Shown: positions 17,310-29,393 of the stretch, piece after piece
Position numbering within the stretch: the first letter of the stretch is position 1
Layout: each line of letters opens with the position of its first letter
DNA from: Bacteroidota bacterium
GTDB taxonomy: Bacteria; Bacteroidota; Ignavibacteria; Ignavibacteriales; Ignavibacteriaceae
DNA: 37,154 nt
Assembly: GCA_021783875.1 (NCBI GenBank)
Contig: JAJXTM010000004.1
Span: forward strand, 1 to 37,154
Reading direction: 5' to 3'
Position numbers and translations under genes: made by a program
Notes under the pieces: generated by a model
The model's input: the letters and a program-made list of their open reading frames with translations, nothing else
Databases searched by the model: none
What the model was told of the DNA's origin: nothing

Positions 17310-18539
17310 ATGAATTTTAAATTTGAAATATTAAATCAAGTCTTGCCAAATTTTTTTACCGAGAATGAAGTTCTTGAAATTAAAATGAAATTGAAAAGTG
17401 CTTCATTGGTAAAACAAAAATCCGGCATAAAATTAAATAATAATACAAAGTATCTCCTTAAACAAACGCGGATAAATTCCGGCCGCACATATTTTACTCT
17501 TTTATTATCAATTGTAAAATCAAAACTATCTAAATCAAAGCTATCGGAATTTTTATTCGGTTATGGGGAAATACTAATGGCAAATGGTGAATTTGATTTT
17601 GCAAAAGAAGTATTTATTCATATACTAAATCTTACACATTCCGAATTACAATTAGTTAGTCTTCGGGCTTATACACTTTTAACTTTAGGAAATATTTTTA
17701 GCCGCCAGGCTGAATGGGAACAAAGCATTAAATTTATAAAAAACGCAAAAATAATTTTTACTGCCGAAAAAGATTATCGAGGATGTGCAAGATGTGAAAA
17801 TCTTTTAGGAACTATCTATGGCGACAAAAGCAATATTGGAAAAACCAAATTACATTTTGAAAAAAGCCTTTCCTATTTGGATCCCAAAAAAGATTTTGTT
17901 TGGATTGGTATAATTGAAATGAACGTTGGAATCATAAATAGTATTCAAGGGAATTACAATGATGCAATGTCTTATTTTAAAAGAGCATTATTAAAATTTG
18001 AACATGCAAAAGATTTTAGACGAATATCAGAATTAAGGAACAATTTGAGTATTTATTTTATTAACAAGGGAGATTTTAACTCAGCTTTGAATGAGCTTGA
18101 TATTAGCATTGCTCTTCATAATAAAACAGAATTTTTACCAAATTTAGTTATATCATACGTTTCAAAGTCTTATATTTATGCAATTATAAAAGATTATATA
18201 TTTGCGTCTGCTTATATTCAAAAATCAATGAGTATTTGCAAAAAAATAAACGATAGACTTTCTATTGCTGAGTTATATAAGATTAAGGGAATTATATATA
18301 GAAATAAGAAGAAATACTCTTATGCAGAAAAATTCTTTAATGCCAGCCTTAAAATCAATAATGAGTTTGATAACAAAATGAATGAAGCCGAAACCTTTTA
18401 TGAGATGGGTTATTTATATTCAGAAATGGGAAAAAAACCAGAATCAATCCGTAATTGGAAAAAATCACTTCAGTATTATAAAAAGATAAAGCACTCCAAC
18501 ATGATTTCTAAAATTGAATCTTTGCTTAAACCCCATTAA
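17310..18539 (+). CDS. TPR-repeat protein
   Basis: Repeated TPR-like units (GDFNSALNELDISIALHNK, KKYSYAEKFFNASLKINNE, GKKPESIRNWKKSLQYYKKI). Confidence 0.8.
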   Translation: MNFKFEILNQVLPNFFTENEVLEIKMKLKSASLVKQKSGIKLNNNTKYLLKQTRINSGRTYFTLLLSIVKSKLSKSKLSEFLFGYGEILMANGEFDFAKEVFIHILNLTHSELQLVSLRAYTLLTLGNIFSRQAEWEQSIKFIKNAKIIFTAEKDYRGCARCENLLGTIYGDKSNIGKTKLHFEKSLSYLDPKKDFVWIGIIEMNVGIINSIQGNYNDAMSYFKRALLKFEHAKDFRRISELRNNLSIYFINKGDFNSALNELDISIALHNKTEFLPNLVISYVSKSYIYAIIKDYIFASAYIQKSMSICKKINDRLSIAELYKIKGIIYRNKKKYSYAEKFFNASLKINNEFDNKMNEAETFYEMGYLYSEMGKKPESIRNWKKSLQYYKKIKHSNMISKIESLLKPH

Positions 18540-18655
18540 CAATTTTTTGAATTTTTTGTCCTTTTTAAGTTATATTAACCCGAACAATTATTTTTAATTT
18601 ATTTACATAACAGTATATTAACAAATAGCAGTAATCAAATTATCAATAAATATTA

Positions 18656-19963
18656 ATGAAATTTTCTGAGTTTAAGAAAAATATTGACAATCCGGCATCC
18701 GGGAGAATCTCAATTGATGAATCCTCTTCAAAGTCGAAAAACCTCGAGGTCATACTAGATATTGTAAAAATTATTAATCACACATTAATATTAGAAGATG
18801 TATTAAATCTTGTTCTAAAATATTCCGTCAAACTCACTAATTCAGATAGGGGCTTCATCGTATTAAAGAGCGGCCAAGGAAAACTGGAATATAAAATCGG
18901 ACTTGATTCCGCAGGAAACTTACTTCCGGAAAATCTTTTTAATATTAGCACATCTATTGTTGAAGATGTTTTTCGTACCGGTCAATCAAAATTTGTTGAA
19001 GGAGCCCAAAGTGATACAAATTTTGACCCTACCAAAAGCATATTAAATCTAGATCTACAAACAATTCTATGCTCGCCTTTAATATGTGATGACAAAAAAA
19101 TTGGTGTGATTTATGTTGATAGTCGAGATATTCATAAAATTAAAATTAAAGAAATAACCGATACTTTTGAAATCATGGCAGGCCAGGCTGCTACTGCAAT
19201 TAGAAATGCTCAGCTATATAATGGACAAATCTCCGCATACAATGCTCTGAATGAAGCCAATATTCAGTTAATACAATCGGAAAGGAAAGCTTTAAAATCA
19301 AGCATTGATTCTGAAATAGGTCAATCACTTCAAGGATTAGTGCATTTAGCTCTTTTAGAAAATGAAAGTTTAATGAGAGTAATTGAAAAAGCTCAAAAGG
19401 AATATGAAATAAATTCCACTAAAATAGATCCAATTTTATTGGACCGTCTAAATCTTAAATGTAAAGTAGCAATAGATAGTATCAGAAACATTCAGAAGTT
19501 TGCGCAGATACTTCTCGAAACATCAATTATGAATTTAAATAAAGATAGTGGAGACTTAAACAAAACAATTCAATCTGTAATAAAATATATTTCTCCGATG
19601 AAAAAATTTTACAGCATTACTTTTAACACTGAATTTAATCCTTTGCCGCTTTGTAATTATGACTCCGAGCAAATTCAGCATTTATTAGTTCATCTTTTTA
19701 ATAATTGTGCAGAAGTTAAAAGTGATATTACAATAACGGTCAGAACATATTATGAAAACAGCAGTATTTTCGTTCAAGTGAAGGATAATGGACCCGGTTT
19801 CCCGGAAGATTTAATAAATCCTTTCAATGAGATTATTTCTGCAAAAAAAACTAGTTATGGGCTTTATTTATGCAAAAGCATTATAGATAGGCACAATGGT
19901 CAAATAAAAATTTTGGAGCGAACTCAAGGCGCGACTGTACAATTTTCATTACCTGTTAACTAA
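18656..19963 (+). CDS. GAF-domain protein with HATPase_c domain, histidine-kinase-like
   Basis: GAF region (LTNSDRGFIVLKS...ILCSPLICDDKKIGVIYVDS); ATPase N-box HLFNNCAEV, G1 VKDNGPGFP, G2 YGLYLCKSII. No clear H-box. Confidence 0.8.
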   Translation: MKFSEFKKNIDNPASGRISIDESSSKSKNLEVILDIVKIINHTLILEDVLNLVLKYSVKLTNSDRGFIVLKSGQGKLEYKIGLDSAGNLLPENLFNISTSIVEDVFRTGQSKFVEGAQSDTNFDPTKSILNLDLQTILCSPLICDDKKIGVIYVDSRDIHKIKIKEITDTFEIMAGQAATAIRNAQLYNGQISAYNALNEANIQLIQSERKALKSSIDSEIGQSLQGLVHLALLENESLMRVIEKAQKEYEINSTKIDPILLDRLNLKCKVAIDSIRNIQKFAQILLETSIMNLNKDSGDLNKTIQSVIKYISPMKKFYSITFNTEFNPLPLCNYDSEQIQHLLVHLFNNCAEVKSDITITVRTYYENSSIFVQVKDNGPGFPEDLINPFNEIISAKKTSYGLYLCKSIIDRHNGQIKILERTQGATVQFSLPVN

Positions 19964-19967
19964 TCCT

Positions 19968-21482
19968 ATGACTGATACAATCTTAAAATATTTCAATATC
20001 TTCTATGAATATATTCCTTTTCCCATAGAAATTATTAATGAAGAAGGGAAAATTATATATATAAACGAGTCCTTTTCATTTCATTGGGGTTATAATCTTT
20101 CAGAGATAAATGAATACAGGATATTTAATGATTTGGAATTAAAAAGAAGCGGTGTTCATGATGCAATATTAAAAACTTTTGAGAATCGAGACAAAAGGAT
20201 TGTAGATAATTTTACCGATTCTCTCTTAAAAAGTCGCGATATTATTCTTCCTATTTTTCGAACAAAAATATTTCATATACCTTATGAAGAAAAAAATTTT
20301 GTGGCTCTTTTCCACGAAGATCAGACGGAAATTGTACTGACTGAAGCAGAAGTTAGGAAGGCGCGTGATGGTAATAAAGAAGCCGAAAGGTTAAAAAATA
20401 CTTTTCTTACTGTCTTATCTCACGAACTTAGAACTCCTCTCAACATTATTTTGGGTTATACATCAATAATAAAAGATAGTTTTAAAGATAAAATAAATCC
20501 CGAGGATCAAGTTTATCTGGATAACTTATATAGCGGTGCGCAGAGACTGCACACAAGCATTTCACAAATGCTAGAATTTGCCCAAATCGAAGCTGGTAAT
20601 TTCTCAATAAATTTTGAAAATGTCTCGCTTGGAAATATTATTAAACATTGTATGGATATTAATATCCAAAGTGCTAAAGAAAAGAATTTAGAGGTAAAAA
20701 CAAAATTTTATCCTCAGGAAATTTTGGTATTTGCAGATGTTCAGATTCTTGAAAATGCTATTAATAATATTCTAATTAACGCTCTTAAGTTTACTAAACA
20801 AGGATTTATTGAAATAGAAACAAACATTCTCGATGATAGGGAATTAGCAATTTGCAAAATTAAAGACTCCGGTGTAGGAATTTCAACAAATTATTTAGAC
20901 CATATTTTCCGCCCATTTAGTCAGGAAGATTTAAACATCGGACGGAATTATGAAGGTAATGGTTTAGGTTTGGCTTTAGCAAAAAGGTATATTGAAAAAA
21001 TGGGAGGTTCGCTTCTGGTTGACAGTTTGAAAGGTGTCGGTACAACATTTACATTTACACTCCCCCTGTCGAATAGTTTATTTAAGGGAAATCCGAAAAG
21101 TTTGCAGCCGCTAAATTTAAAGAAAATCTTGATGATTGATAATACAAACGATTCTTCAAATCTTCTAGGTGCTTATCTCAAAAATAAATATGAACTTGAA
21201 ATAATAAGTTTATCAGATTTCAAACTTGAAATAATAGATCGAAAAAATTTCGATTTTATTATTATAGATGTTGATAGGAGTTTTTGGGAGCAATCTTTAA
21301 AAATATCCAGACATATAAAAAAGATAGACCCATTGGAAAGACCGATTGTAATACTATCAAATGAATTTGATGAAGAAAAAACAGAACAGTTTATAAAAGC
21401 TGGTGTAAGTAAATTATTAATTAAACCATTTACCAAAAATGATATATTTAATGCCCTAAATTCTGTTACTCACAAAAAGTAA
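19968..21482 (+). CDS. PAS-domain hybrid sensor histidine kinase with C-terminal receiver domain
   Basis: N-terminal PAS-like region; H-box [41 protein letters not shown]; receiver with FIIIDVDRS and LLIKPF. Confidence 0.9.
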   Translation: MTDTILKYFNIFYEYIPFPIEIINEEGKIIYINESFSFHWGYNLSEINEYRIFNDLELKRSGVHDAILKTFENRDKRIVDNFTDSLLKSRDIILPIFRTKIFHIPYEEKNFVALFHEDQTEIVLTEAEVRKARDGNKEAERLKNTFLTVLSHELRTPLNIILGYTSIIKDSFKDKINPEDQVYLDNLYSGAQRLHTSISQMLEFAQIEAGNFSINFENVSLGNIIKHCMDINIQSAKEKNLEVKTKFYPQEILVFADVQILENAINNILINALKFTKQGFIEIETNILDDRELAICKIKDSGVGISTNYLDHIFRPFSQEDLNIGRNYEGNGLGLALAKRYIEKMGGSLLVDSLKGVGTTFTFTLPLSNSLFKGNPKSLQPLNLKKILMIDNTNDSSNLLGAYLKNKYELEIISLSDFKLEIIDRKNFDFIIIDVDRSFWEQSLKISRHIKKIDPLERPIVILSNEFDEEKTEQFIKAGVSKLLIKPFTKNDIFNALNSVTHKK

Positions 21483-21504
21483 ATATAAAGATTTTTATTA
21501 CCTT

Positions 21505-23187
21505 ATGTCAGATCTGGACTACTTAAAAGATAAAGTTCAAAAAGCCTATAATGATTGGGAAATCAATTCCTATAAAAAATTTATTTCAAAATATCCAGAA
21601 CGGCAAAAAAATTTCCAGACAATTTCTTTTGAAAAATTAAAGCCTCTTTATCATAAATGCGATAATGAAGATACTAATTATCTTGAACAAATCGGTTTTC
21701 CTGGGGAATATCCTTTTACTCGAGGTATACAGCCGTCAATGTATAGAGGAAAACTCTGGACGATGCGGCAATATGCTGGCTTCGGCTCAGCAAAAGAATC
21801 TAATAAAAGATATAAATATTTACTGTCACAAGGTACTTCTGGATTATCTGTAGCATTCGATTTACCTACTCAAATTGGATATGACAGCGACGATCCTATA
21901 GCTTTCGGTGAAGTCGGAAAAGTAGGCGTAGCAATAGATACATTGGCAGATATGGAAAATCTATTTGATCAAATTCCGCTTGATAAAATTTCAACTTCAA
22001 TGACGATTAATGCATCTGCATCAATTTTGCTTGCAATGTATATCGTAGTAGCGGAAAAGCAAGGAGTATCTAAAGATAAAATCAGTGGAACAATACAAAA
22101 TGATATATTAAAGGAATATATTGCTAGAGGAACTTATATTTTCCCTCCCAAACCTTCAATGAAGCTGATAGTTGATATATTTAAATTTTGTACTATGGAA
22201 GTACCTAAATGGAATACAATCTCTATTAGCGGTTATCATATACGGGAGGCAGGATCAACTGCTGCTCAGGAAGTTGGGTTTACTATTGCAAACGCAATTG
22301 CCTATGTAGATGCTGCATTAAGTTCAGGATTAAATATAGATGATTTCGCTGGACAACTATCTTTCTTTTTTAATTCACATATTGATTTATTGGAAGAAGT
22401 AGCTAAGTTTAGAGCTGCACGTCGTTTGTGGGCGAAAATCATGAAAAATCGATTTCATGCAAAAGAACAAAAATCATTAATACTCAGATTTCATAGCCAA
22501 ACAGCCGGTTCAGCATTAACTGCACAACAAGTTGATAATAATATTTGTCGTGTTACAATTCAAACATTAGCTGCCGTTTTAGGGGGGACTCAAAGTCTCC
22601 ATACTAACGGTAAGGATGAAGCTCTGGCTTTACCCACTGAAGAGTCTGTCAGAACTGCCTTAAGGACACAACAAATTGTTGCTTATGAAAGCGGAGTTGT
22701 AAATTCAATTGACCCCCTTGGAGGATCTTATTTAATTGAATCGCTAACTGATGAAATTGAAAAAAAAGCGGAAGAATATATCAATAAAATAGATTCTCTT
22801 GGGGGAATGATTTCAGCCATAGAGAATGGGTATGTCCAATCAGAAATTCAAAATGCGTCTTATAAATATGAAAAACAAATTGAAAGAGGAGAAAGAATCG
22901 TAGTGGGTGTTAATAAATTTCAGATTGAAGAAAATTTGAAACCCGATTTGCTAAAAATTGATCTAAAAACTCAGGAAGAACAAATTAAATTTCTTAAAAA
23001 AATTAGAAGTGAAAGAGATAATTCAGAAGTCGAAAATTCTTTACTAAAATTAAAAATAGCAGCTTCCAAAAATGAAAATTTAATGCCGCCAATTATTAAT
23101 GCTGTAAAATCTTATGCTTCTGTTGGTGAAATTTGCAATATTCTTAGGCAAGTATTTGGAGAATATGAAGATAAATTAATTATTTAG
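21505..23187 (+). CDS. Methylmalonyl-CoA mutase, large/catalytic subunit (no B12-binding domain)
   Basis: [82 protein letters not shown]; ends at 560 aa without a DxHxxG cobalamin domain. Confidence 0.93.
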   Translation: MSDLDYLKDKVQKAYNDWEINSYKKFISKYPERQKNFQTISFEKLKPLYHKCDNEDTNYLEQIGFPGEYPFTRGIQPSMYRGKLWTMRQYAGFGSAKESNKRYKYLLSQGTSGLSVAFDLPTQIGYDSDDPIAFGEVGKVGVAIDTLADMENLFDQIPLDKISTSMTINASASILLAMYIVVAEKQGVSKDKISGTIQNDILKEYIARGTYIFPPKPSMKLIVDIFKFCTMEVPKWNTISISGYHIREAGSTAAQEVGFTIANAIAYVDAALSSGLNIDDFAGQLSFFFNSHIDLLEEVAKFRAARRLWAKIMKNRFHAKEQKSLILRFHSQTAGSALTAQQVDNNICRVTIQTLAAVLGGTQSLHTNGKDEALALPTEESVRTALRTQQIVAYESGVVNSIDPLGGSYLIESLTDEIEKKAEEYINKIDSLGGMISAIENGYVQSEIQNASYKYEKQIERGERIVVGVNKFQIEENLKPDLLKIDLKTQEEQIKFLKKIRSERDNSEVENSLLKLKIAASKNENLMPPIINAVKSYASVGEICNILRQVFGEYEDKLII

Positions 23188-23434
23188 AGGTATTGCCGCA
23201 AAAAATGAAAAAGTATCTTTAGAATATTTATTAAACTATATTTTTGTAACAAAATTGACATTTTACAATTTTTTACTGACTAAATCTAAAATTGAGAATT
23301 CATTTTGTGTCCTCTTTCTACTTTTTTATCTTTAATCTTATTATCTTCAAACAAAATATTGTTTATTTTCTCAGGTATTGATAAATTGAATTAAAAATTG
23401 TCTCGAATGTTAAAAATTGTATTTTGAGTGGAAA

Positions 23435-23671
23435 ATGAAATTTAAAATAATTGTAGTTATGCTATTAGTAATTCTCTTTACTATTTTTGTATCTCAAAAT
23501 ACTGAATTGATTCAAATAACCATATTCTTATGGAAATTCCAAATTCCTACAATAGTGTTAATATCAATTACATTAGCGCTTGGAATTATTTTAGGATTTT
23601 TTGTTGAAGCAATATTTGATTTAAAGAAAAATAAGGAAAACAAATCTCCCATTATAAATAAGGAAAATTGA
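23435..23671 (+). CDS. LapA-family (DUF1049-like) small membrane protein
   Basis: Two TMs with VSQNTELIQITIFLWKFQIPTIVLISITLALGIILGFF; start at the internal ATG more likely than 23417. Confidence 0.65.
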   Translation: MKFKIIVVMLLVILFTIFVSQNTELIQITIFLWKFQIPTIVLISITLALGIILGFFVEAIFDLKKNKENKSPIINKEN

Positions 23672-23765
23672 TCAAATTCGAAAGTAATTTATAAGATAAT
23701 GAATAATTGCACTAATCCACTTCTTGCTTATTGAGAGAATAAGTAGTATTTTTGGTTAACTTTTT

Positions 23766-23788
23766 TCGCCCCTTTGAGGGCGATTTTT
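23766..23788 (+). terminator. Hairpin plus T-tract immediately upstream of rimP
   Basis: TCGCCC-CTTTGA-type hairpin (CGCCC/GGGCG) followed by ATTTTT. Confidence 0.55.
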
Positions 23789-23794
23789 GTTTCA

Positions 23795-24253
23795 ATGAAT
23801 TTATTTAATGAAAATATTAACAGAATTGCTATTGAGAAATCAGAAGAAAATGGTTTCTTCTTAATTGATATTATTTTTCGTGGCAATCCAAATAATAAAA
23901 TAATTGAAATATTCATTGACGGAGAAAAAAATGTTGATGCCGATGATTGTGCAAAAGTTAGCAGAGAAATTGAAGAGCAAATCGAAAATCTTGGTTTAAT
24001 TAGTGTGTCTTATCGTCTTGAGGTTTCATCTCCCGGTGTTGACAGACCTTTGAAATATTTAAAGCAATATTTTAAGCATATTAATCGTAAATTTGAAGTT
24101 TCTTATAAAGAAAATAATGAAACTAGGAAATTTAACGGCAAACTTATTAGTGTGGAAAATGATAAACTTAAATTTTTGCATGATAATAAAAATACAATAA
24201 TCATTAATTTTAATAACATAATAAAAGCTAAAGTATTAATAAGTTTTTCTTAA
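23795..24253 (+). CDS. rimP: Ribosome maturation factor RimP
   Basis: YRLEVSSPGVDRPLKYLKQYFKHINRKF motif; first gene of the nusA-infB block. ATG 23795 preferred over TTG 23774. Confidence 0.93.
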   Translation: MNLFNENINRIAIEKSEENGFFLIDIIFRGNPNNKIIEIFIDGEKNVDADDCAKVSREIEEQIENLGLISVSYRLEVSSPGVDRPLKYLKQYFKHINRKFEVSYKENNETRKFNGKLISVENDKLKFLHDNKNTIIINFNNIIKAKVLISFS

Positions 24254-24269
24254 CGGAGGAAACTATAAA

Positions 24270-25517
24270 ATGAATTCAGATATTGTAGAATCTTTTGCGC
24301 AAATGGTTAGAGAAAAAGGAGTCGACAAGGACGTCCTCGCCGGAATTATCGAGGAAATCTTCGGCATTCTTGTAAAGAAAAAATATGGCGAAGAATCAAA
24401 ATTTGATGTCGTTGTCAATATGGATAAAGGAGATATTGAAATTTTTCTAGAACGGGTAATTGTTGATCTTGTCGAAGACCCAAATTCGCAGATATCAATC
24501 GATGAAGTGAACAAGCGCGGAAATGAAGACGAACTTGAAGTTGGCGATGATTTTGTCGAAAAACTTCCTCTTGAATCCTTCGGTAGAAGATTAATCATTC
24601 TTGCTAAACAAGGATTAAACCAGAAAATACGTGAAATTGAAAAAGATATTGTTTTTAATGAGTATAATGAACTTCTTGGTGAAATAGTTGTCGGAGATAT
24701 TTATCAGCTTAGAAAAAATGATATATTAGTTAACCATAATAAAAAGGAATTATTACTGCCTCGTAATGAACAAATACCTTATGAACGTTACAAAAAGGGA
24801 GAAACTATCCGCGCTATAATTAAAGAAGTCAAAAAGACTAACAGTGAACCATTAATTATAATTTCTAGGTCAGATAACACTTTTCTTAGAAGATTATTTG
24901 AAATTGAAATTCCGGAAATATATGATGGTATTATCGACATAAAGGCAATTGCAAGGGAACCTGGCGAAAGAGCAAAAGTTGCTGTTGAATCACAGGATAA
25001 TCGTATTGATGCTGTCGGAGCATGCGTCGGTATGAAAGGTGTTAGAATTCATGCAATTGTCAGAGAATTAAATAATGAAAACATTGATGTTATTAATTAT
25101 TCCAGTGATCCAACTACCTTTATTCAAAGAGCTTTAGCTCCGGCTAAGATAAAAAAGATTGATATTGATACACATAATAAAAAAGCAATAGTAACTGCCG
25201 ATAGTGATCAGGTATCCCTTATTGTCGGGAGAAATGGGGTAAATATTAGATTGGCAATGAAATTAACTGGATATGAAATCGAAATTTTGAGAGAAGAAAA
25301 ACCGTTTGAAGAATATGATGAAGACATTGAACTAATAGATATAAAAGAAGAATTAGGGAATGATATATATGAGTTGCTGATTAATCATCGTTTTGATACA
25401 GCTCTTGAAGTGCTTAAAGCTGGTCCCGAAAAATTAAAAGAAATTGAAGGACTTGATGAAAAGAAAATTGAAGAAATAATTGAATTGATTAAATCACAGT
25501 TTGAAGAAGAAGAGTAG
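24270..25517 (+). CDS. nusA: Transcription termination/antitermination protein NusA
   Basis: [67 protein letters not shown]. Confidence 0.97.
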   Translation: MNSDIVESFAQMVREKGVDKDVLAGIIEEIFGILVKKKYGEESKFDVVVNMDKGDIEIFLERVIVDLVEDPNSQISIDEVNKRGNEDELEVGDDFVEKLPLESFGRRLIILAKQGLNQKIREIEKDIVFNEYNELLGEIVVGDIYQLRKNDILVNHNKKELLLPRNEQIPYERYKKGETIRAIIKEVKKTNSEPLIIISRSDNTFLRRLFEIEIPEIYDGIIDIKAIAREPGERAKVAVESQDNRIDAVGACVGMKGVRIHAIVRELNNENIDVINYSSDPTTFIQRALAPAKIKKIDIDTHNKKAIVTADSDQVSLIVGRNGVNIRLAMKLTGYEIEILREEKPFEEYDEDIELIDIKEELGNDIYELLINHRFDTALEVLKAGPEKLKEIEGLDEKKIEEIIELIKSQFEEEE

Positions 25518-25534
25518 ATAAAGGCATTTATTTT

Positions 25535-28192
25535 ATGACCGAAACCCAATCCAAAAAATTAAGAGTAGTAAAGTTAGCATCCGAGATAAACCTTTCAACG
25601 GAGAATCTTGTCGATTTTTTACGCAAAAAAGGATTCGAGGTTAAAGGTCCGAACTCTTTAGTCTCAGAGGATATGCTCAAGGAAATTTCTGATCACTTCA
25701 AAAAAGATATTGAAAAAGCTGAAAAACATAAGAAAGTTGTGGCAGAATTCAATAAAAAAAGAGGAGAAAAATCAGAAAGTGAAAAGGAAAAACCATCAGC
25801 TAAAGTTGAAGAACATATAGAAAATCAACCTACCTTAAATAAAGTTGAAGAACAAGTAATTCCAGATGAAATACAGGATAAAAAGCCTGAAAAAATTGTC
25901 GAAATATCTCAAGAAAATACTTCTGACGAAGTCCCAATCCAATCATCAGCTAATGATGAAGAAGAATCGACCTTAGTTTTAGTTGACGAGGCCGGGACTG
26001 CTTCTTCCGAAAGTAAAATTATTGTTGAAGAAGAAGCTAAGTTTATTTCTCCAAAAGACTTAGAAGCCTCCAAGAAAAAAGGATTAAAAGTAGTAGGTAG
26101 AATAGACCTTGGAGGAGAAACAAAAAAAGTAGAAAAGAGAGAAACATCCGAAAATAAATCTACCACTATTTCAACTGGAGATACGGTTAAGAAAAAAAGA
26201 AAACCTAAAGCTAAAAAGAAAACCCAAGATGCTCCTATAGAGGAAACTCCAGCCGTTAAAAAGAAAAAAAGAGTTAAACGTTTTGAAATAGATGAATGGG
26301 AAGTAAAAGAAGCTATTCGCAAAACAATGCTTAGTATGGATGACTCTGCTGTCTCCGAACGAGCTATCTCGAGAAAGAAAAAAAGAAAAGAAAGAGAAGC
26401 TGAAGAAGAAAGACGATTAGAACAAAAGACCCTTGACCAAAATAAAATTAGCGTTACTGAATTTATAGCAGTGAATGAACTAGCAAACCTAATGCAGGTG
26501 CCAGTATCTGATGTTATTTCCAAATGTATCGAACTTGGATTAATGGTTTCAATAAACCAAAGACTAGACGTTGAAACAATTACGTTAGTGGCAGATGAAT
26601 TTGGTTTTGAAGTTGAATTTCAAAAAGAATATACATCTGAAGCATTGGAAGATACGGCTGACGGAGTTGATACATTAACTCATCGATCGCCAGTAGTAAC
26701 AATAATGGGGCATGTAGATCATGGCAAAACATCATTGCTCGATTATATCAGAAATTCAAATGTTGTTACTGGAGAAGCAGGAGGTATTACTCAGCATATA
26801 GGAGCCTACAGAGTTAATGTTGGTGAAAATAAATTTATTTCATTCTTGGACACTCCTGGTCATGAAGCATTTACAGCAATGAGAGCCCGAGGTGCGCAAC
26901 TTACTGATATTGTAGTTCTTGTTGTAGCTGCAGACGATGCAGTTATGCCCCAGACAATTGAGGCAATAAACCACGCTCAGGCAGCTAATGTTCCTATAGT
27001 TATTGCAATTAACAAAATTGATAAACCTGGTGCAAACCCGGAAAAAATTAAACAACAACTTGCTGAAAGAAATATTTTGGTTGAAGAATGGGGTGGTAAG
27101 TATCAATGTGTCGAACTTTCCGCAAGAAGTGGTTTTAATGTGGACCTTTTATTGGAAAAAATTCTACTCGAAGCTGATGTATTAGATCTCAAGGCTAATT
27201 CAAAACGATTAGCTCGCGGAGTTGTTGTTGAATCGCAATTAGATAAAGGAAGAGGAATTACCGGAACTATCTTAGTTCAAAAAGGTACATTGCATATTGG
27301 CGATCCTTTTGTAGCAGGTATCTATCAGGGTAAAGTCCGAGCTATGTTCGATGAAAGGGGCAATAAAGTTTCCGATGCTCCTCCATCTACTCCTGTATTA
27401 GTTCTTGGTTTTGAAGGCGCTCCTCAAGCAGGCGATACATTTGTTGTGGTAGAATCTGATAAAATGGCACGGGAAGTTGGCCTTAAACGCCAGCAATTAA
27501 AAAGAGAGCAAGATCAGAAGCAAGTTCATCATATTACTCTTGATGAAATTGCCAAAAATATTAGTATCGGCGGTGTAAAAGAATTAGCGCTAATTGTAAA
27601 AGGTGATGTTGATGGTTCAGTTGAAGCCCTCTCTGATTCTTTAATGAAATTGTCTACTGCTGAAGTAATTGTTAGGGTAATACATAAAGGCGTAGGAGGG
27701 ATTTCAGAAAGCGATGTTCTATTAGCCTCAGCATCCGATGCCATAATTATAGGTTTCCATGTCAGACCTAACTTAAATGCACGTAAATTAGCCGAAACTC
27801 AGAATGTAGATATTCGATTATATAGTGTAATTTATGATGCAATTAACGAAGTCAAATCTGCACTTGAAGGACTTCTATCTCCTGTATTATCTGAAGAAAT
27901 TACAGCTACGCTAGAAATTAGGGATACCTTTAAAGTTCCAAAATTTGGTACAATAGCTGGATGTTATGTTCAAGAAGGTAAAATTACTCGAAATAGTAAA
28001 GTTAGAATTATTCGTGACGGAATTGTAATTCACGAAGGTGAAATTGCCTCTTTAAAAAGATTCAAAGATGATGTTAGAGAAGTCGATGCTGGTTATGAAT
28101 GCGGTTTGAATATAACGAATTATAATGATATTAAAGCTGGTGATATAATTGAATCTTTCAAAATTGTTGAAACCAAGAAAAAACTTGCATAG
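25535..28192 (+). CDS. infB: Translation initiation factor IF-2
   Basis: [49 protein letters not shown]; charged N-terminal extension. Confidence 0.98.
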   Translation: MTETQSKKLRVVKLASEINLSTENLVDFLRKKGFEVKGPNSLVSEDMLKEISDHFKKDIEKAEKHKKVVAEFNKKRGEKSESEKEKPSAKVEEHIENQPTLNKVEEQVIPDEIQDKKPEKIVEISQENTSDEVPIQSSANDEEESTLVLVDEAGTASSESKIIVEEEAKFISPKDLEASKKKGLKVVGRIDLGGETKKVEKRETSENKSTTISTGDTVKKKRKPKAKKKTQDAPIEETPAVKKKKRVKRFEIDEWEVKEAIRKTMLSMDDSAVSERAISRKKKRKEREAEEERRLEQKTLDQNKISVTEFIAVNELANLMQVPVSDVISKCIELGLMVSINQRLDVETITLVADEFGFEVEFQKEYTSEALEDTADGVDTLTHRSPVVTIMGHVDHGKTSLLDYIRNSNVVTGEAGGITQHIGAYRVNVGENKFISFLDTPGHEAFTAMRARGAQLTDIVVLVVAADDAVMPQTIEAINHAQAANVPIVIAINKIDKPGANPEKIKQQLAERNILVEEWGGKYQCVELSARSGFNVDLLLEKILLEADVLDLKANSKRLARGVVVESQLDKGRGITGTILVQKGTLHIGDPFVAGIYQGKVRAMFDERGNKVSDAPPSTPVLVLGFEGAPQAGDTFVVVESDKMAREVGLKRQQLKREQDQKQVHHITLDEIAKNISIGGVKELALIVKGDVDGSVEALSDSLMKLSTAEVIVRVIHKGVGGISESDVLLASASDAIIIGFHVRPNLNARKLAETQNVDIRLYSVIYDAINEVKSALEGLLSPVLSEEITATLEIRDTFKVPKFGTIAGCYVQEGKITRNSKVRIIRDGIVIHEGEIASLKRFKDDVREVDAGYECGLNITNYNDIKAGDIIESFKIVETKKKLA

Positions 28193-28251
28193 TTAAGAAA
28201 ATAGATTATTTATTAATTGATTTTTTCTTATCATGTTGGAAGGGTAATATT

Positions 28252-28608
28252 ATGCAGCATAGAATTGATAAAGTTGAAAATTTAATTAAGGAAGAAATAA
28301 GTTTAATTATCCTATATAAATTAAATGATCCTTCTTTTGGACTGGTGACAATTACTTCCGTTAAAGTATCTCCGGATTTAAAAATTGCAAAAATTTATAT
28401 TTCAGTTTTTGAAAAAGAAAAACGCGAATTGGTCCTTGAAAAGGTTAAATCAAAATCAGGACATATTCGATCTGAACTAGCTTCAAGAATTAAAATGAAG
28501 TTTGTCCCGGAGCTTAAATTTTTCTTAGACGATACTGCTGATTATGTGGAAAAAATTGAAGGACTTTTAAAAAAAATTCACGAGAATGATAACAAGGGAA
28601 ACGAATAA
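28252..28608 (+). CDS. rbfA: Ribosome-binding factor A
   Basis: VENLIKEEISLIILYKLNDPSFGLVTITSVKVSPDLKIAKIYISVF; position after infB. Confidence 0.94.
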   Translation: MQHRIDKVENLIKEEISLIILYKLNDPSFGLVTITSVKVSPDLKIAKIYISVFEKEKRELVLEKVKSKSGHIRSELASRIKMKFVPELKFFLDDTADYVEKIEGLLKKIHENDNKGNE

Positions 28609-29293
28609 TTTTATAAACTGCAATTTTATTGAAGGCGAAATTATTCTTGCCAACAAACCATTCGGTTGGTCCTCTTTCAAAGTTGTGTATGAAATTAGAA
28701 AAGCTATAGGAGCCAAAAAGGTTGGTCATGCAGGAACATTAGATCCAAAAGCTTCCGGTTTATTAATCTTATGCACAGGAAAAAAAACAAAAGAAATTAC
28801 AAAATTTCAGGAATTAGAAAAAACTTATACCGGTACCATTTTGTTAGGCAAGTCATCTCCTTCAATGGATCTTGAAACTGAAATCTCTGAAGAAAATTCT
28901 CTTGAAGGTATTACAAGAGACGACGTTTTAAAAATTAGAGATCAGTTCCTCGGAACGATAGAACAGGTTCCGCCAATGTATTCAGCTGCAAAATTTCAAG
29001 GAAAATCTTTATACAAACTTGCTAGAAAAGGAAAAGTTGTAGATCGTATAGCAAAAAAAATCACAATTTATAAATTTGAAATTACAGAATTTAATAAACC
29101 TGAAATTCATTTTAAGATAGTTTGCTCGAAAGGTACTTACATTAGAGTAATAGCAGATGAATTTGGGAAAAAATTAGGGTGCGGAGGACTTTTAAGTTCT
29201 TTAATACGAACAAATATCGGACAATACTCGGTTGAAGATGCTGTCTCAGTTCGAGAATTTATAGAAAAATACAAAGCAGTAACACAGATTTAA
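28586..29293 (+). CDS. truB: tRNA pseudouridine(55) synthase TruB
   Basis: ILANKPFGWSSFKVV, KVGHAGTLDPKASGLLIL; overlaps the rbfA end by 23 nt. Confidence 0.96.
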   Translation: MITRETNNFINCNFIEGEIILANKPFGWSSFKVVYEIRKAIGAKKVGHAGTLDPKASGLLILCTGKKTKEITKFQELEKTYTGTILLGKSSPSMDLETEISEENSLEGITRDDVLKIRDQFLGTIEQVPPMYSAAKFQGKSLYKLARKGKVVDRIAKKITIYKFEITEFNKPEIHFKIVCSKGTYIRVIADEFGKKLGCGGLLSSLIRTNIGQYSVEDAVSVREFIEKYKAVTQI

Positions 29294-29393
29294 AAATTTC
29301 ATAATATGTTGTCAATTGTTTATTTCTACCCTAATTTCCTTTTCATTGAGAAAAAACTTATATTTATAAATTATTGTTTATAAAAACGTTGTA

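Noticed and set aside
21505-23187. Isobutyryl-CoA mutase instead of methylmalonyl-CoA mutase
   Set aside because: The Arg in ARGTYIFPP and Tyr in PSMYRGKLW match the methylmalonyl-type residues from memory of the family; the alternative is not supported.
24263-24598. 111-aa antisense ORF in nusA
   Set aside because: Low-complexity Ser/Thr-rich shadow of a conserved housekeeping gene.
25909-26523. 204-aa antisense ORF inside infB
   Set aside because: Ser/Phe-rich complement of the Lys/Glu-rich IF-2 N-terminal region; shadow ORF.
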